NCBI GenBank assembly: GCA_005798285.1
Contig: SYKE01000281.1
Span: forward strand, 1-35,123
Direction: 5' to 3'
Source: Actinomycetota bacterium
Lineage (GTDB): Bacteria > Armatimonadota > SYMT01
Length of the DNA stretch: 35,123 bases
The notes beneath the pieces are model-generated. The model ran no database searches. It was not told where the DNA came from and worked only from the letters and a program-made list of their open reading frames with translations. A program made the translations under genes and the position numbers. This document shows positions 1 through 8,428 of this stretch, piece after piece. The first letter of the stretch is position 1. Every line of letters starts with the position of its first letter.

Positions 1-3000
1 CGCACGACGCGATGATTGTTTTTCGACGTATTAGTAGGATCAACAGAGACTTCAGTCCTACTGTCAAATGGTGTGTCGGAGTACGTGTCCGAACACCATT
101 CCCAAACGTTTCCCGCCAGATCCAGTCCGCCGCACCAGCTCGGGCCCTCCGGGCAACTCCCTACCGGCTGTGCCCCATCCCTTCGGCCGAACACCGCCAG
201 TCTCTCGTTCGGCTCCGCCTCTCCCCACGGATACGTGCGGCCCTCAGGGCCCCTCGCCGCGTATTCCCACTCCCACTCCGTCGGGAGACGCCCGCCAAAC
301 CAGTTGCTGTAGGCGACCGCGTCATCCCAGGTAACGTCCGTCATCGGCAACTCGTCATCGAGTCTTCCCCGGAATTGACCGAGAGTATCGCGGGCAGTGA
401 CGGGCAGGAACTCTCGATACTGCCCGACAGTAATCGGCGACTCCCCCAACCAGAAACCCCGGGGGATCAACACGCGTTTCCGCCTCAGGGCTGCACCGTG
501 TTCCTGCTCGTCCAGGGGGAGTGCACCTGGCGGAACCCACACCAGACGCATACCGTTTCTGGCTGTCTTCACCGCGCCGGCCGGTCGTCGCAGATCTCTC
601 AGGAACTGCTGCAGCGGGTTGCCTTGAAGACAGACTTCCAGGTTGATGCGAAGCCGCACGAGCCGGTCGCATTCCGAGAGCGGACGGAAATCGGTAACAT
701 GAGGACTGTTCGTCAGATCCAACTCTCGAAGCCATGTGAGCGACCCGACCCCCTCCAAACCGCCAAGCTGCTGGGGTCTCCAAACACCCGCGTCCGAGTG
801 AACTCGTGAGAGGACCTTCTCCAGGAATGGCGCCTGGGTGAACTCCGGTCGGGCCTGATCCAGAGCTTCGAGCACGCTGTCGCCAAACATCTCGGCGTAC
901 TGTCCGAGCAACTCCAGCGCTTCATCCCCGCCGATCCCGGTCACCGCGCGGATTGCCAGCACACACTCGGTCGGCGTCCAGCTTGGCTGCGGCTTGAGGT
1001 AGGGGGCGACCAGAGATCCGAGGCCGGCCAGCGCCCGTGCTGTCACCAGGTTCTTCGGCGGGATGAGGGCAGCGGCCGCCTTCTGCACTCGTTTCCTGGT
1101 CTCGGGATCGAGGTTCTTGCACGCGTCGATGCAGCCCAGCGCCAGCAAGACTCGTCGCTGCTTCTGGGCCCGGCTCAAAACTACGGTCGCGATCCCGGTG
1201 GTTCCGAGCACGCCGATCACGAGAGCGCGGGCCGATTCGCCGCCGACAAGCGCGGCCGCCACACAGAGGACTTCTTCCCAGGCCGGATCGTCGACGCGCT
1301 GCTGGAGGAGCTTCCAGTGCCCGTGGCGGTGCACCGCCTTTGCGGCGAAGTACTCCATGAACGACTTGTGAACGAAGCTCAACCGGTCGTGCTCCGGCTG
1401 CCGCACCAGAGCCACCCGGTCGATGAGATAGCTGCGGAGCGCTTCGGTGGTCAACTCCTTCGGCGGGTCCCCCATCCCGCGGAGGGCCTCGCCGAGAGTC
1501 TTGTCGATTTCGGTGAGAGTCGGCTCGAACTCGGAGTTGAGGAGCATCCAGAAGGCGAGTTCCTCGAGCACCACTTCGAGCGTGGACTCCTCGATCCGGG
1601 TCAGGGCGTCCGGTCGTGGGATGGCTCGGGAGCGATCCCGGCGGAGGATGAGCGCCTTGGTGGTGCGTTCATACAGGTCGGCGCGGCTGCGGGGAAGCGA
1701 GCGGTCCTTCCGATACACCGCGCAGATCATGGCGCCGATGAGGGGCGTGTCGACCAGTCGCCGCAGCGGCGCGATGACGGTGACCTCCCCGATCAGGGCG
1801 GCGGCCTCGGCGGGAAGCTCGTCGCGCTCCCTGCCCGCCCGCATCGCCGGCGCAATCGCCTCGTACCACTTCCGGATGAGGACCTCGGCATCGTGAAGGC
1901 TGAAGGGGGCGAGCGTCCGGGACTCGAAGCCCAGCTCATTTCCCGACAACCAGTCCTCGGCAAGCTGAAGCCGGGCGCTCACCACGATCCGGCAGCGGCC
2001 CGCCAGGCTGTTCCGGCACAGCCGGCGGATCCAATCCCGCACGTCTCCCCAGAGCTCGGAGGGGACCTCGTCGACACCGTCGATCAGCAGTAGTGCCCGA
2101 CCTCCGCCAAGCAACCGGTCGACCCAGCCATCGGGCGGCTCCGGGTACTGGTCATCGGTACTGCTCCGTACCCAGTCTGCCGGGTTGGGCAGCGCGAGCG
2201 AGAGCTTCCCCTCCTGACGGCGAACGAAACTCCGCAGCTTGAGAAAGAACGGGACCGGAGCGCCCCACCCGGCCATCTCCGGAGGCAGATCGTTCGTGGC
2301 GGCTCGGACCGCCACCCATTGGAGGAGCGTGGTCTTACCGGATCCCGCCACACCTCGGATCATCACGCGCTTCATCGGTCCGAGCACTTCCGCCACCGGT
2401 TCCGGCCGCCCCGCGCCGCTCGCCTCAGCGTGCAGGTGGACATACGCCACCGACAGCGGGTAGCGCTCGCACTCCTCGGGCACGTCAATCCCGAAGAGCC
2501 GCAGCTCGTCGAGTTCCTCGGCGAGATAACCGCGATACCGGGACTCGAAGCGCCGGTCTTCGTTCTCCGCGGGGAGTACGCTGAGGATCCGCTCGGTCGC
2601 GGCGAGGAGCGAATCCAACCGCCGGTAGGCGCCCTCCCACGCGAGCGCATCGAAGTCCTTCAACTGCGGTGCCGCCAGGCAGATCCTCCCGGCCAGGTCC
2701 CTCAGCACCCGCTCCACCGCGTTCTGGGATCGCTCGGAGAGCAGCCGTGTGTGGCGCTTGCTCTCCCGCACCAACTCGGCGGCGAGGGTCGCTGTGTTGA
2801 GAGAACCGTCGACCAGTCGTCCGGCGCTCAGGTTCTCGGCAGAGAGGGTTTGTTCCAGAGCGAAGGTGGCTGCGTCGAGGGCGCCTTCTTCGCTCTGAAC
2901 CTGTCCGATGAGCGCCTTCAGACTGGGTTCGATGCCGCGCTAAAGCTCCTGGAGTACGCGTTTAGGCGTGCCTTCCTTGAGGCGGTCGACCACGCCCTGA

Positions 3001-3113
3001 CCGGACGCAGCCAGGAGATCGGAGACCAGTCCCTTCTCACCCGCGGCCGCCTGGATGCCGGCCTTGACCAGCACCCCGGCCAGTTTCCAGAAGATGATTT
3101 GCTCAAGCGCCAT
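1..3113 (-). CDS. NACHT (STAND) NTPase fused to FGE-sulfatase/C-type-lectin-fold domain; C-terminus off window edge, internal amber codon
   Basis: Reading the minus strand from ATG 3113-3111 gives one frame to base 1, broken only by a TAG at 2942-2940 (codon 58). Numbering through that codon, an all-helical N-terminal region (1-250) precedes a Walker A, GVAGSGKTTLLQW, near residue 254 and a Walker B, ALLLIDGVDEV, near 345. The helical end of the NACHT module has LSFVHKSFMEYFAAKA near 579. A leucine-rich stretch follows (LTWLRELDLTNSPHVTDF), and from about 858 an FGE-sulfatase-like domain with VWVPPGALPL, GFWLGESPITVGQYREFL, LPTEWEWEYAARG, TYPWGEAEPNE and DLAGNVWEWCSD. The visible part ends at HRVVR, where this fold normally continues into GGSW. 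STAND ATPases of this kind act as cytosolic switch proteins, often in anti-phage defence, with the C-terminal part sensing ligand; that role is inferred here. If the amber is real, only late GTG/TTG starts remain (for example 2774 or 2771), with poor Shine-Dalgarno sequences. The domain call is firm; the functional state is not. Confidence 0.85.
2940..2942 (-). other. In-frame amber (TAG) codon inside the NACHT-FGE gene
   Basis: The coding frame upstream of the TAG begins at ATG 3113 and reads 57 residues with plausible helical composition, ending KRVLQEL. The same frame continues after it as RGIEPSLKALIGQVQ and stays open for more than 2.9 kb. No good start codon with a Shine-Dalgarno follows the TAG before the NACHT core. 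The simplest readings are a point nonsense mutation (CAG or a similar codon to TAG), a base-call error, or start-site use further downstream. Confidence 0.8.
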
Positions 3114-3183
3114 CAGCCGATATCCCGGTCGCCATCGATTGCAGCGCTATTCTTCTCAGGCGGGCGGGGTTCCTGCCGGGTGG

Positions 3184-3210
3184 GGGAGCCGGCAAGATGC
3201 CGGCGCTCCC
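3184..3210. terminator. GC-rich hairpin, REP-like palindrome, after the glycosidase-like gene
   Basis: The left arm GGGAGCCGGCA (3184-3194) pairs with the right arm TGCCGGCGCTCCC (3198-3210) around a three-base loop, with a two-base bulge. It lies 18 bp past the stop of the 3228-4637 gene and about 70 bp before the NACHT start. It lacks a clear T-run. Its right arm shares the core GCCGGCGCT with the hairpin at 8343-8371, so it may be a copy of a dispersed palindrome as well as a terminator. Confidence 0.55.
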
Positions 3211-3227
3211 AGGGGTGCTTCCGGGGG

Positions 3228-4637
3228 TTACGGGGCAAAGCGGAGGGCGTAGAGGTCGGCTTCCAGGAGGGCGAAGCGGAGGCGGATGGGGCGGGTGGCG
3301 AGGGTGGTGAGGTCGCTGCCGCCGGTCCAGGCGAGGGGCTGGTCGAGGGCGTCGCCGACGAGGGCGCGGCTGTCGGCGAGGGTGTAGCCGGGGATCGGTT
3401 TGCCGTCGGCTTCCTGAAGCTCGGCGCGGAGGCTGCCGCCGGCGCTGGTGGCGTAGTTCACGCGCAGCATCCCGCCGGTGAAGCGCAGGGGGTGCGTCAG
3501 CAGCTCGCCGGGGTCGGCGCCGGCGTGAACCGATGCAAAGCCGTCGGGGCGCAGCGTGAAGCGGCGGAACGGGGTGGTGTAAATCGACATCTCGGTCGGA
3601 CCCGTCGGTACGACGTTCAGCGCGGCGTAGTTCGAGCGGTTGCCCCAGCGGGCGGGGTCGAGGCCGGGGCGGATGAACGCTTCGCGGAAGGTGCGGTCGT
3701 AGCGACTTTCGCCTCGGGCGGTCATAAACAGGATGTCGGTGCTCTCGCCGCGGCCGGGGTGAAAGCGGGTGGGGAACGCGATGTAGATCTGGGGAGCCCG
3801 GAAGTACGGGTGCGTGAGGCTCGTGTAGAGGTGCTCGCCGGGGAAGTTCGGCTTCATCGGGACCGGTTCGGTCCAGTTCACGTAGTCGGCGGACGTGGTG
3901 CGGCAGATGGAGCGAAGCTGCTTGTCGAGGAAGTGCCGGAAGTAGCAGACGTAGCGGCCCTCGCTCTCGGACCAGAAGGAGACGTTCTGCGAATCGAAGG
4001 CGTACTCCTGGGTGTAACGCACCACCGGCGCGGGTCGAAGCTTGCGCCAGTGGATGCCGTCGGCGGAGACGAAGGCGTAGAGCATCGACTTCACGGTGCC
4101 GGCCAGCGCCTTGAAGCGCTCCTCGGCGGGGACTCCGGGCCGGCTGTCGAGCATCGGACAGAAGTTGTGGCAGAACGGCGCCTCATGCAGGATGACGTTG
4201 TTCTCACGAGAGCCGTCCAGCTCGTGAAGCCGGAGGTTGGGTCGAGTCCAGTGGATGCCGTCGCGGCTCTCGCAGTAGCGAGTCACCTCCGTCGTGTCGC
4301 CGTCGAACTTGGAGCCCCGGGCCTCGCGGGTGTAGAGGCGGAAGAGATCGCCGTCCCTGATGACCGTGCCGTACTCCAGGTTGTTCGCAGGCTCCGTCAT
4401 CGGGGGCGCCAGGTGCGGCTCGTGCAGCTTCAGCGACGTGTCCTGCAGCCGGTCGATGAGGAACCGATCCACGAACAGCTCGCGCCGGGAGCCGAGGTCG
4501 CGCACCGGCGACTTCTCCTGAGCCTCGGCGGGCCGGGCGGTCGCCGGGAGCGCGGCGGCGGCGAGACCGGCTGCTGCGGCGGAAAAGCACTCCCGTCGGG
4601 AGAGGGCAAGGTCGGAGGGTCGGGATTTGAAGCTCAT
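3228..4637 (-). CDS. Tat-exported glycoside-hydrolase-like beta-propeller protein
   Basis: 469 residues. The N-terminus has a twin-arginine motif (SRRECF, residues 14-19) followed by an Ala-rich hydrophobic stretch and a likely cleavage after ARPAEA, so export by Tat is probable. The mature part resembles the five-bladed-propeller sugar-cleaving enzymes of the GH32/43/68 type: blade-like repeats around RDGDLFRLYTREARG, CESRDGIHWTRPNL and VSADGIHWRKLRP, the SxDGxxW pattern typical of such proteins. I cannot assign catalytic acids or a GH family with confidence. ATG 4637 is preceded by a weak GAGAA. It lies 18 bp downstream of the enolase-superfamily gene on the same strand and is probably co-transcribed, which suggests release of a sugar whose acid derivative the neighbour then processes. 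Confidence 0.75.
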   Translation of the reverse strand: MSFKSRPSDLALSRRECFSAAAAGLAAAALPATARPAEAQEKSPVRDLGSRRELFVDRFLIDRLQDTSLKLHEPHLAPPMTEPANNLEYGTVIRDGDLFRLYTREARGSKFDGDTTEVTRYCESRDGIHWTRPNLRLHELDGSRENNVILHEAPFCHNFCPMLDSRPGVPAEERFKALAGTVKSMLYAFVSADGIHWRKLRPAPVVRYTQEYAFDSQNVSFWSESEGRYVCYFRHFLDKQLRSICRTTSADYVNWTEPVPMKPNFPGEHLYTSLTHPYFRAPQIYIAFPTRFHPGRGESTDILFMTARGESRYDRTFREAFIRPGLDPARWGNRSNYAALNVVPTGPTEMSIYTTPFRRFTLRPDGFASVHAGADPGELLTHPLRFTGGMLRVNYATSAGGSLRAELQEADGKPIPGYTLADSRALVGDALDQPLAWTGGSDLTTLATRPIRLRFALLEADLYALRFAP

Positions 4638-4655
4638 CAGGTTCTCGTTGGCGGT

Positions 4656-5804
4656 TTATCGCGTGCGGTAGGCGTCCAGCGCGGACTCGTCGATCTCGAT
4701 GCCGAGGCCGGGACCAGTCGGGATCTCGACGCAGCCGTCCGTGAGCATGCCGTCGGGACCCATCGCCAGTGTGCCGGCGTTCTTCACTATCCGGTCACGG
4801 AAGGGATTCTCGTTCACATCCAGCTCCAGCATCAGGGGCTCCGGGGTGAGCGAGAGATCCGGCTCGGGCAGCAGCGCCAGCACGTGGAGCGTCGCGGCGA
4901 GCGAGATCGCGCCGCCGAAGCAGTGGGGCGCCAGGCGCACGCCGTGAAGCCGCGCCAGCTCTCCGATGAAGAGACACTCCGACACGCCGCCGCAGATGGT
5001 GAGATCGGGCTGGATGAGATCGAAACAGCCGCGATTGAGGAGCGCGTGCGCCGTGGGGCGAGAGTTCGTGCCCTCGCCGCCGGCCAGCGCGATGTTCAGC
5101 TTCGTCCGGAGCGCCTCGTAGCCGGAGTAGTGGCCGTTCACCTGGGGCAGCGGCTCCTCAAACCAGAAGAAGCCGAGGCGCTCCAACTCGCGGCCCATCC
5201 TCAGCGCGGAGGAGAGCGTGTAGCCGCCGTTGCCGTCCGCGAGCAGCAGCACGTCGGGACCCACCGCCGCTCGCACGCCTTCAGCGCCGGCGAGGTCGTC
5301 CTCGAACGCGCGGCCGCCGATGCGCATCTTCATGGCGCGGAAGCCGCGGGCCGCCAGTGCGCGGGCCTCGGCGGGGTTCTTGTCCGCCGGATCGACGCCG
5401 GGGGCGTAGCTCATCCCCGAGGCGTAGGCCAGAACCCGGTCTCGCATCGGTCCGCCGAACTGCTCGGCGATGGAGACTCCCAGCAGCTTTCCCCGGAGAT
5501 CGAGCAGGGCCGTGCTCACCGCGCCCACGGCAAAACCGTTGCCGAAGTTGGGACCCCACAGTCGCTCCCACAGACGTCGGAAGTGGCGGGGGTCCTGACC
5601 GAGCAGCATCGGTCGGAACTGCCGCTCCACCATCGCCGTGAGGAACGGAAAGGCCGGCGCGGTTTCGCCCCATCCCGCCGTGCCGTCGTCGCTGGTGATC
5701 TTGACGAGAAAGGTGCTCCGCTCGTGTCCGTAAGCGCACGCCACGCCGTACGGCTGTTCCAGGGAATGGCGGAGCTCAAAGGTCTCCACCGAAATGATCT
5801 TCAT
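4656..5804 (-). CDS. Mandelate racemase/muconate lactonizing enzyme family protein (enolase superfamily)
   Basis: 382 residues from the ATG at 5804, chosen because GGAG lies 7 bases upstream and the family N-terminus MKIISVETFEL begins there. An N-terminal capping domain (1-125) precedes the TIM-barrel domain. Visible active-site elements are K159-x-R161 (MKMRIGG) on the second strand, metal ligands D190 (LADGNG), E216 (WFEEPLP) and E244 (AGGEGTNSR), and H294 (LAPHCFGG). Enzymes of this group take a proton from the carbon next to a carboxylate, giving racemisation, dehydration or cycloisomerisation of sugar acids and related compounds. The substrate cannot be read from the sequence. It is the first gene of a probable pair with the exported glycosidase-like gene downstream. 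Confidence 0.88.
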   Translation of the reverse strand: MKIISVETFELRHSLEQPYGVACAYGHERSTFLVKITSDDGTAGWGETAPAFPFLTAMVERQFRPMLLGQDPRHFRRLWERLWGPNFGNGFAVGAVSTALLDLRGKLLGVSIAEQFGGPMRDRVLAYASGMSYAPGVDPADKNPAEARALAARGFRAMKMRIGGRAFEDDLAGAEGVRAAVGPDVLLLADGNGGYTLSSALRMGRELERLGFFWFEEPLPQVNGHYSGYEALRTKLNIALAGGEGTNSRPTAHALLNRGCFDLIQPDLTICGGVSECLFIGELARLHGVRLAPHCFGGAISLAATLHVLALLPEPDLSLTPEPLMLELDVNENPFRDRIVKNAGTLAMGPDGMLTDGCVEIPTGPGLGIEIDESALDAYRTR

Positions 5805-5902
5805 CCGACCGCTCCGAACCCGCGCCACGGCATCCCAGCGCCAACGGGATCGGCTTCACCACTCACCCCGGCGAAATCCTGCGCCGATCCCGCTCTGTCG
5901 GA

Positions 5903-7639
5903 TCACACCCGTGCGACCTCGGCGCGAGACGCCACGTCCACCGTCGCCGACGTGGGAGGCGCCGGCGGCGGACTCGCCAGCGGCAGCTCGATGCGCACCG
6001 TGGTTCCGCGGCCGACCGCGCTCTCCAGCGTGATCTCGCCTCCGTGGGCCTGGGCGATGCTGCGGCAGATGGACAATCCCAGACCCGTCCCACCGGCGCT
6101 TCGCGTGCGGGCCGCGTCCACCCGGAAGAAGCGGTCGAACACCCGGGGGAGCGCCTCCGCTGGGATGCCTTCGCCGGTATCGGCGACGATCAGCCGCACG
6201 CGGTCGCCGTCTCGCTCGGCGGAGAGCGTGATCCGGCCCTCCGGCGGGGTGTGGCGGTGGGCGTTCTGCACCAGGTTCAAGAGCAAGCGCTTCAGGTGAT
6301 CGGGGTCGCCAAGGAGCGGCAGCGGACCCTCCACAGGGAGAGAGTGAACCGAAGGCGGCGGCTGGCTGCGAAAGCTCATCGCCACCGATTTCATCAACTC
6401 GCCCGCGTCACACGGGCGGCGCTTCAGCACGAGTTGTCCGGCGTCGGCGCGGGCTAACAGCAGCAGGTCCTGCACCACGCGCGTCATGGCGTCCGCCGCC
6501 TGATCGGCCGTCTCCAACGCCTCTCGGTAGCTCTCCGCATCCGGCGGACCCATCAGCGCGAGGCTGGTAGCGCCCTTGATCCGGGTGAGGGGCGTACGAA
6601 GCTCGTGCGAGGCATCTCCCGTGAAGCGGCGCTGCTCGGCGAAGGCGGTCTCCAGACGCCGGTACGCCGCTTCCAACTCCTGGTGTTGAGCGGCCCGGGC
6701 GCGAAAGGACTCGTCCAGCCGTTCGATCATGCCGTTGAACGTTGCCGAAAGCTCCGCCAGTTCGTCGCCGCCGGTGACGTTCAGACGCTGGTTCAGGTCC
6801 TCCGCCGAAATCTCCGCCGCGGTGCGGGTCACCTCGCGCACGGGCTGAAGCGCCCGATTGGTCAGGAACAGGCCGCCCGCGCCCGCCGCCAGCACCGCCA
6901 TCGGCAGCAGGATGAAGAGCGTCGTCAACTGGCTCTCCGCCAGGCGGCGCTGCTCCGAGGTGGGATGCGCCACCTGCAGCGCTCCCTCGATCACGCCGTC
7001 CCGCTGCACCGGCACGGTCAGCACCCGAAGGCGCTCATCTTCGACCTGAGCATACGTGAAGGAGCGACGGCCCTTCAGCGCGGCCGTCACCGCCGTGGCA
7101 TCCCATGCCGGATCATTGGGGAACATCGGGCCCGGCTTTCCGTCGAGGCCAAACAGCAGGGGCCGCTGGAAGAAGCGGTTTCGGTCGCCTCGGAACGGGC
7201 CTTCCGGTGGCCCGCCGGGACCGCCCTCGCGGCCCGGACCCTCCGGTCGAGGCCCGCCGCCCTCGCCGGTCGAACGGGGATCGGGACCCGAACCCGGGTT
7301 GGGTCGATCCTGCACAGCCGGCTGTCGGAGGCCCTCCGGGCGATTGAGTGGCCCGCCCCGCCGCTCCCCGAACGGTCCTTCCCCGCGCCGCCGATCTCTC
7401 CGGTCGAACTCCCCGCCGCCGCCGAAGCCGCCCGGGAACGGCGGGCGGAACCGCTCTCCATCCCGCGGGAAGCCGCGGTTGGCGAATCCGGCCACACGCT
7501 GCTCCAACTGGCGGTCGATGGAGGCCGATTGGTTCACCTGCACGGAGTAGCACAGCGCCGCGCCGAAGCCACCGAGCGTGAGCGCCAGGATGAGGACGTT
7601 CCAGAGCGTCAGCCGCACCCGAACCGAGCTGAGTTTCAT
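5903..7639 (-). CDS. Membrane sensor histidine kinase with long G/P/R-rich extracytoplasmic insert
   Basis: 578 residues. TM1 spans about 8-32 and TM2 about 238-260, followed by a HAMP linker (NRALQPVREVTRTAAEIS, then DELAELSATFNGMIERL). HisKA carries the phospho-acceptor H345 in GDASHELRTPLTRIKG. The HATPase domain has an N box (LVQNAHRHTPP), G1 (DTGEGIP), F box (FDRFFRVDAART) and G2 (GGTGLGLS). The extracytoplasmic sensor contains roughly residues 57-153 made almost entirely of Gly, Pro, Arg, Phe and acidic residues, probably disordered, before a more ordered membrane-proximal part. The start codon overlaps the stop of the response-regulator gene by 4 bp (ATGA), so the pair is translationally coupled. 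Signal unknown. Confidence 0.95.
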   Translation of the reverse strand: MKLSSVRVRLTLWNVLILALTLGGFGAALCYSVQVNQSASIDRQLEQRVAGFANRGFPRDGERFRPPFPGGFGGGGEFDRRDRRRGEGPFGERRGGPLNRPEGLRQPAVQDRPNPGSGPDPRSTGEGGGPRPEGPGREGGPGGPPEGPFRGDRNRFFQRPLLFGLDGKPGPMFPNDPAWDATAVTAALKGRRSFTYAQVEDERLRVLTVPVQRDGVIEGALQVAHPTSEQRRLAESQLTTLFILLPMAVLAAGAGGLFLTNRALQPVREVTRTAAEISAEDLNQRLNVTGGDELAELSATFNGMIERLDESFRARAAQHQELEAAYRRLETAFAEQRRFTGDASHELRTPLTRIKGATSLALMGPPDAESYREALETADQAADAMTRVVQDLLLLARADAGQLVLKRRPCDAGELMKSVAMSFRSQPPPSVHSLPVEGPLPLLGDPDHLKRLLLNLVQNAHRHTPPEGRITLSAERDGDRVRLIVADTGEGIPAEALPRVFDRFFRVDAARTRSAGGTGLGLSICRSIAQAHGGEITLESAVGRGTTVRIELPLASPPPAPPTSATVDVASRAEVARV

Positions 7640-8328
7640 AGCGCAGCCGTCTCTTCCGGCGACCTGAGCACGTAGCCCTCGCCGTAGACGGTCTGGATGA
7701 GCTTGACGGGGAACTCGCCATCCACCTTCTTTCTCAGGTTGGCGATGTGCACGTTCACGTTGCCCGGAACAGGGTCGGCCTCGTCATCCCACACTCGAGC
7801 GAGGATCAGCTCGCGGCTCACGGTCTGGCCCTGGTTCTGCACCAGCAGCGAGAGCATGGCGAACTCCCGGGGGGTGAGCGGTATCTCCGCACCGCCTCGA
7901 CTCACCCGCAGCGAGGAGAGATCGACTTCCAGATCGGCCACCTGGATCACGCGGGGACGATCCATTCGGTTCCGGCGGATGAGCGCCTTGATGCGCGCCA
8001 GCAGTTCTCGAAAGTCGAACGGTTTCGGCAGGTAGTCGTCGGCCCCGGCTTCCAGGCCCTCCACGCGATCGTCGACGGCGTCTCGCGCGGTGAGCATCAG
8101 CACCGGCACGCGGCTCTTGCGGTGCGCCCTCAGGGTGGCGCAGAGCTCGAGGCCATCCATTCCGGGGAGCATGAGATCGAGGACGATGACGAGGAACTCC
8201 TCCTCCAGCGCCAGCGCGAGGCCCTCGTTGCCGTCGTGGACCACCACGACCTTGAAGCCGGCCTGCTCCAGCGCCTTGCGGATGAGGCCCGCAATCACCT
8301 CGTCGTCTTCCACCACCAGAATGCGCAC
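7636..8328 (-). CDS. OmpR/PhoB-family response regulator
   Basis: 230 residues. The receiver domain starts MRILVVEDDE with the acidic pair at 8-9, phospho-acceptor D51 (VLDLMLPGMDG), and the conserved K in DYLPKPFDF. A C-terminal winged-helix effector domain follows, with PLTPREFAMLSLLVQNQG, a recognition helix region around RVWDDEADPVPGNVNVHI and LRKKVD, then a terminal hairpin IQTVYGEGYVLR. The start is GTG at 8328 with GAGG 6 bases upstream. It is the transcription-factor partner of the histidine kinase that follows with a 4-bp overlap. A strong palindrome (8343-8371) lies just upstream of its ribosome-binding site. Confidence 0.95.
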   Translation of the reverse strand: MRILVVEDDEVIAGLIRKALEQAGFKVVVVHDGNEGLALALEEEFLVIVLDLMLPGMDGLELCATLRAHRKSRVPVLMLTARDAVDDRVEGLEAGADDYLPKPFDFRELLARIKALIRRNRMDRPRVIQVADLEVDLSSLRVSRGGAEIPLTPREFAMLSLLVQNQGQTVSRELILARVWDDEADPVPGNVNVHIANLRKKVDGEFPVKLIQTVYGEGYVLRSPEETAAL

Positions 8329-8342
8329 GTTGGTCCTCGCCC

Positions 8343-8371
8343 GGAGGCGCCGGCCCGCCGCCGGCGCTTCC
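8343..8371. terminator. GC-rich palindrome between the pentapeptide gene and the response-regulator gene
   Basis: GGAGGCGCCGGC (8343-8354) pairs with GCCGGCGCTTCC (8360-8371) with a five-base loop and one G-T type pairing. It follows the pentapeptide-repeat gene and lies only about 15 bp ahead of the GTG start of the response regulator. It may terminate the first transcript, or it may be the 5' leader hairpin of the second. The core GCCGGCGCT is shared with the palindrome at 3184-3210. Confidence 0.5.
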
Positions 8372-8428
8372 TCACCATGTAGTTAACCGGCGAGCATAAA
8401 GATCCGGTGAAGAGCGACGGCGATTCGG

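Noticed and set aside
12-809. A 265-codon plus-strand frame at the left edge
   Set aside because: It is the shadow of the FGE-like domain, which shows conserved motifs on the minus strand.
2900-3113. A frameshift instead of a nonsense codon in the NACHT gene
   Set aside because: The same reading frame carries coding-like sequence on both sides of the TAG, so no shift is needed.
2319-6299. A 1326-codon open frame on the plus strand
   Set aside because: It lies antisense across the NACHT, glycosidase, enolase and kinase genes, has composition typical of a shadow frame (Gly, Arg, Val, Glu rich) and no recognisable motif, while the opposite strand has clear families.
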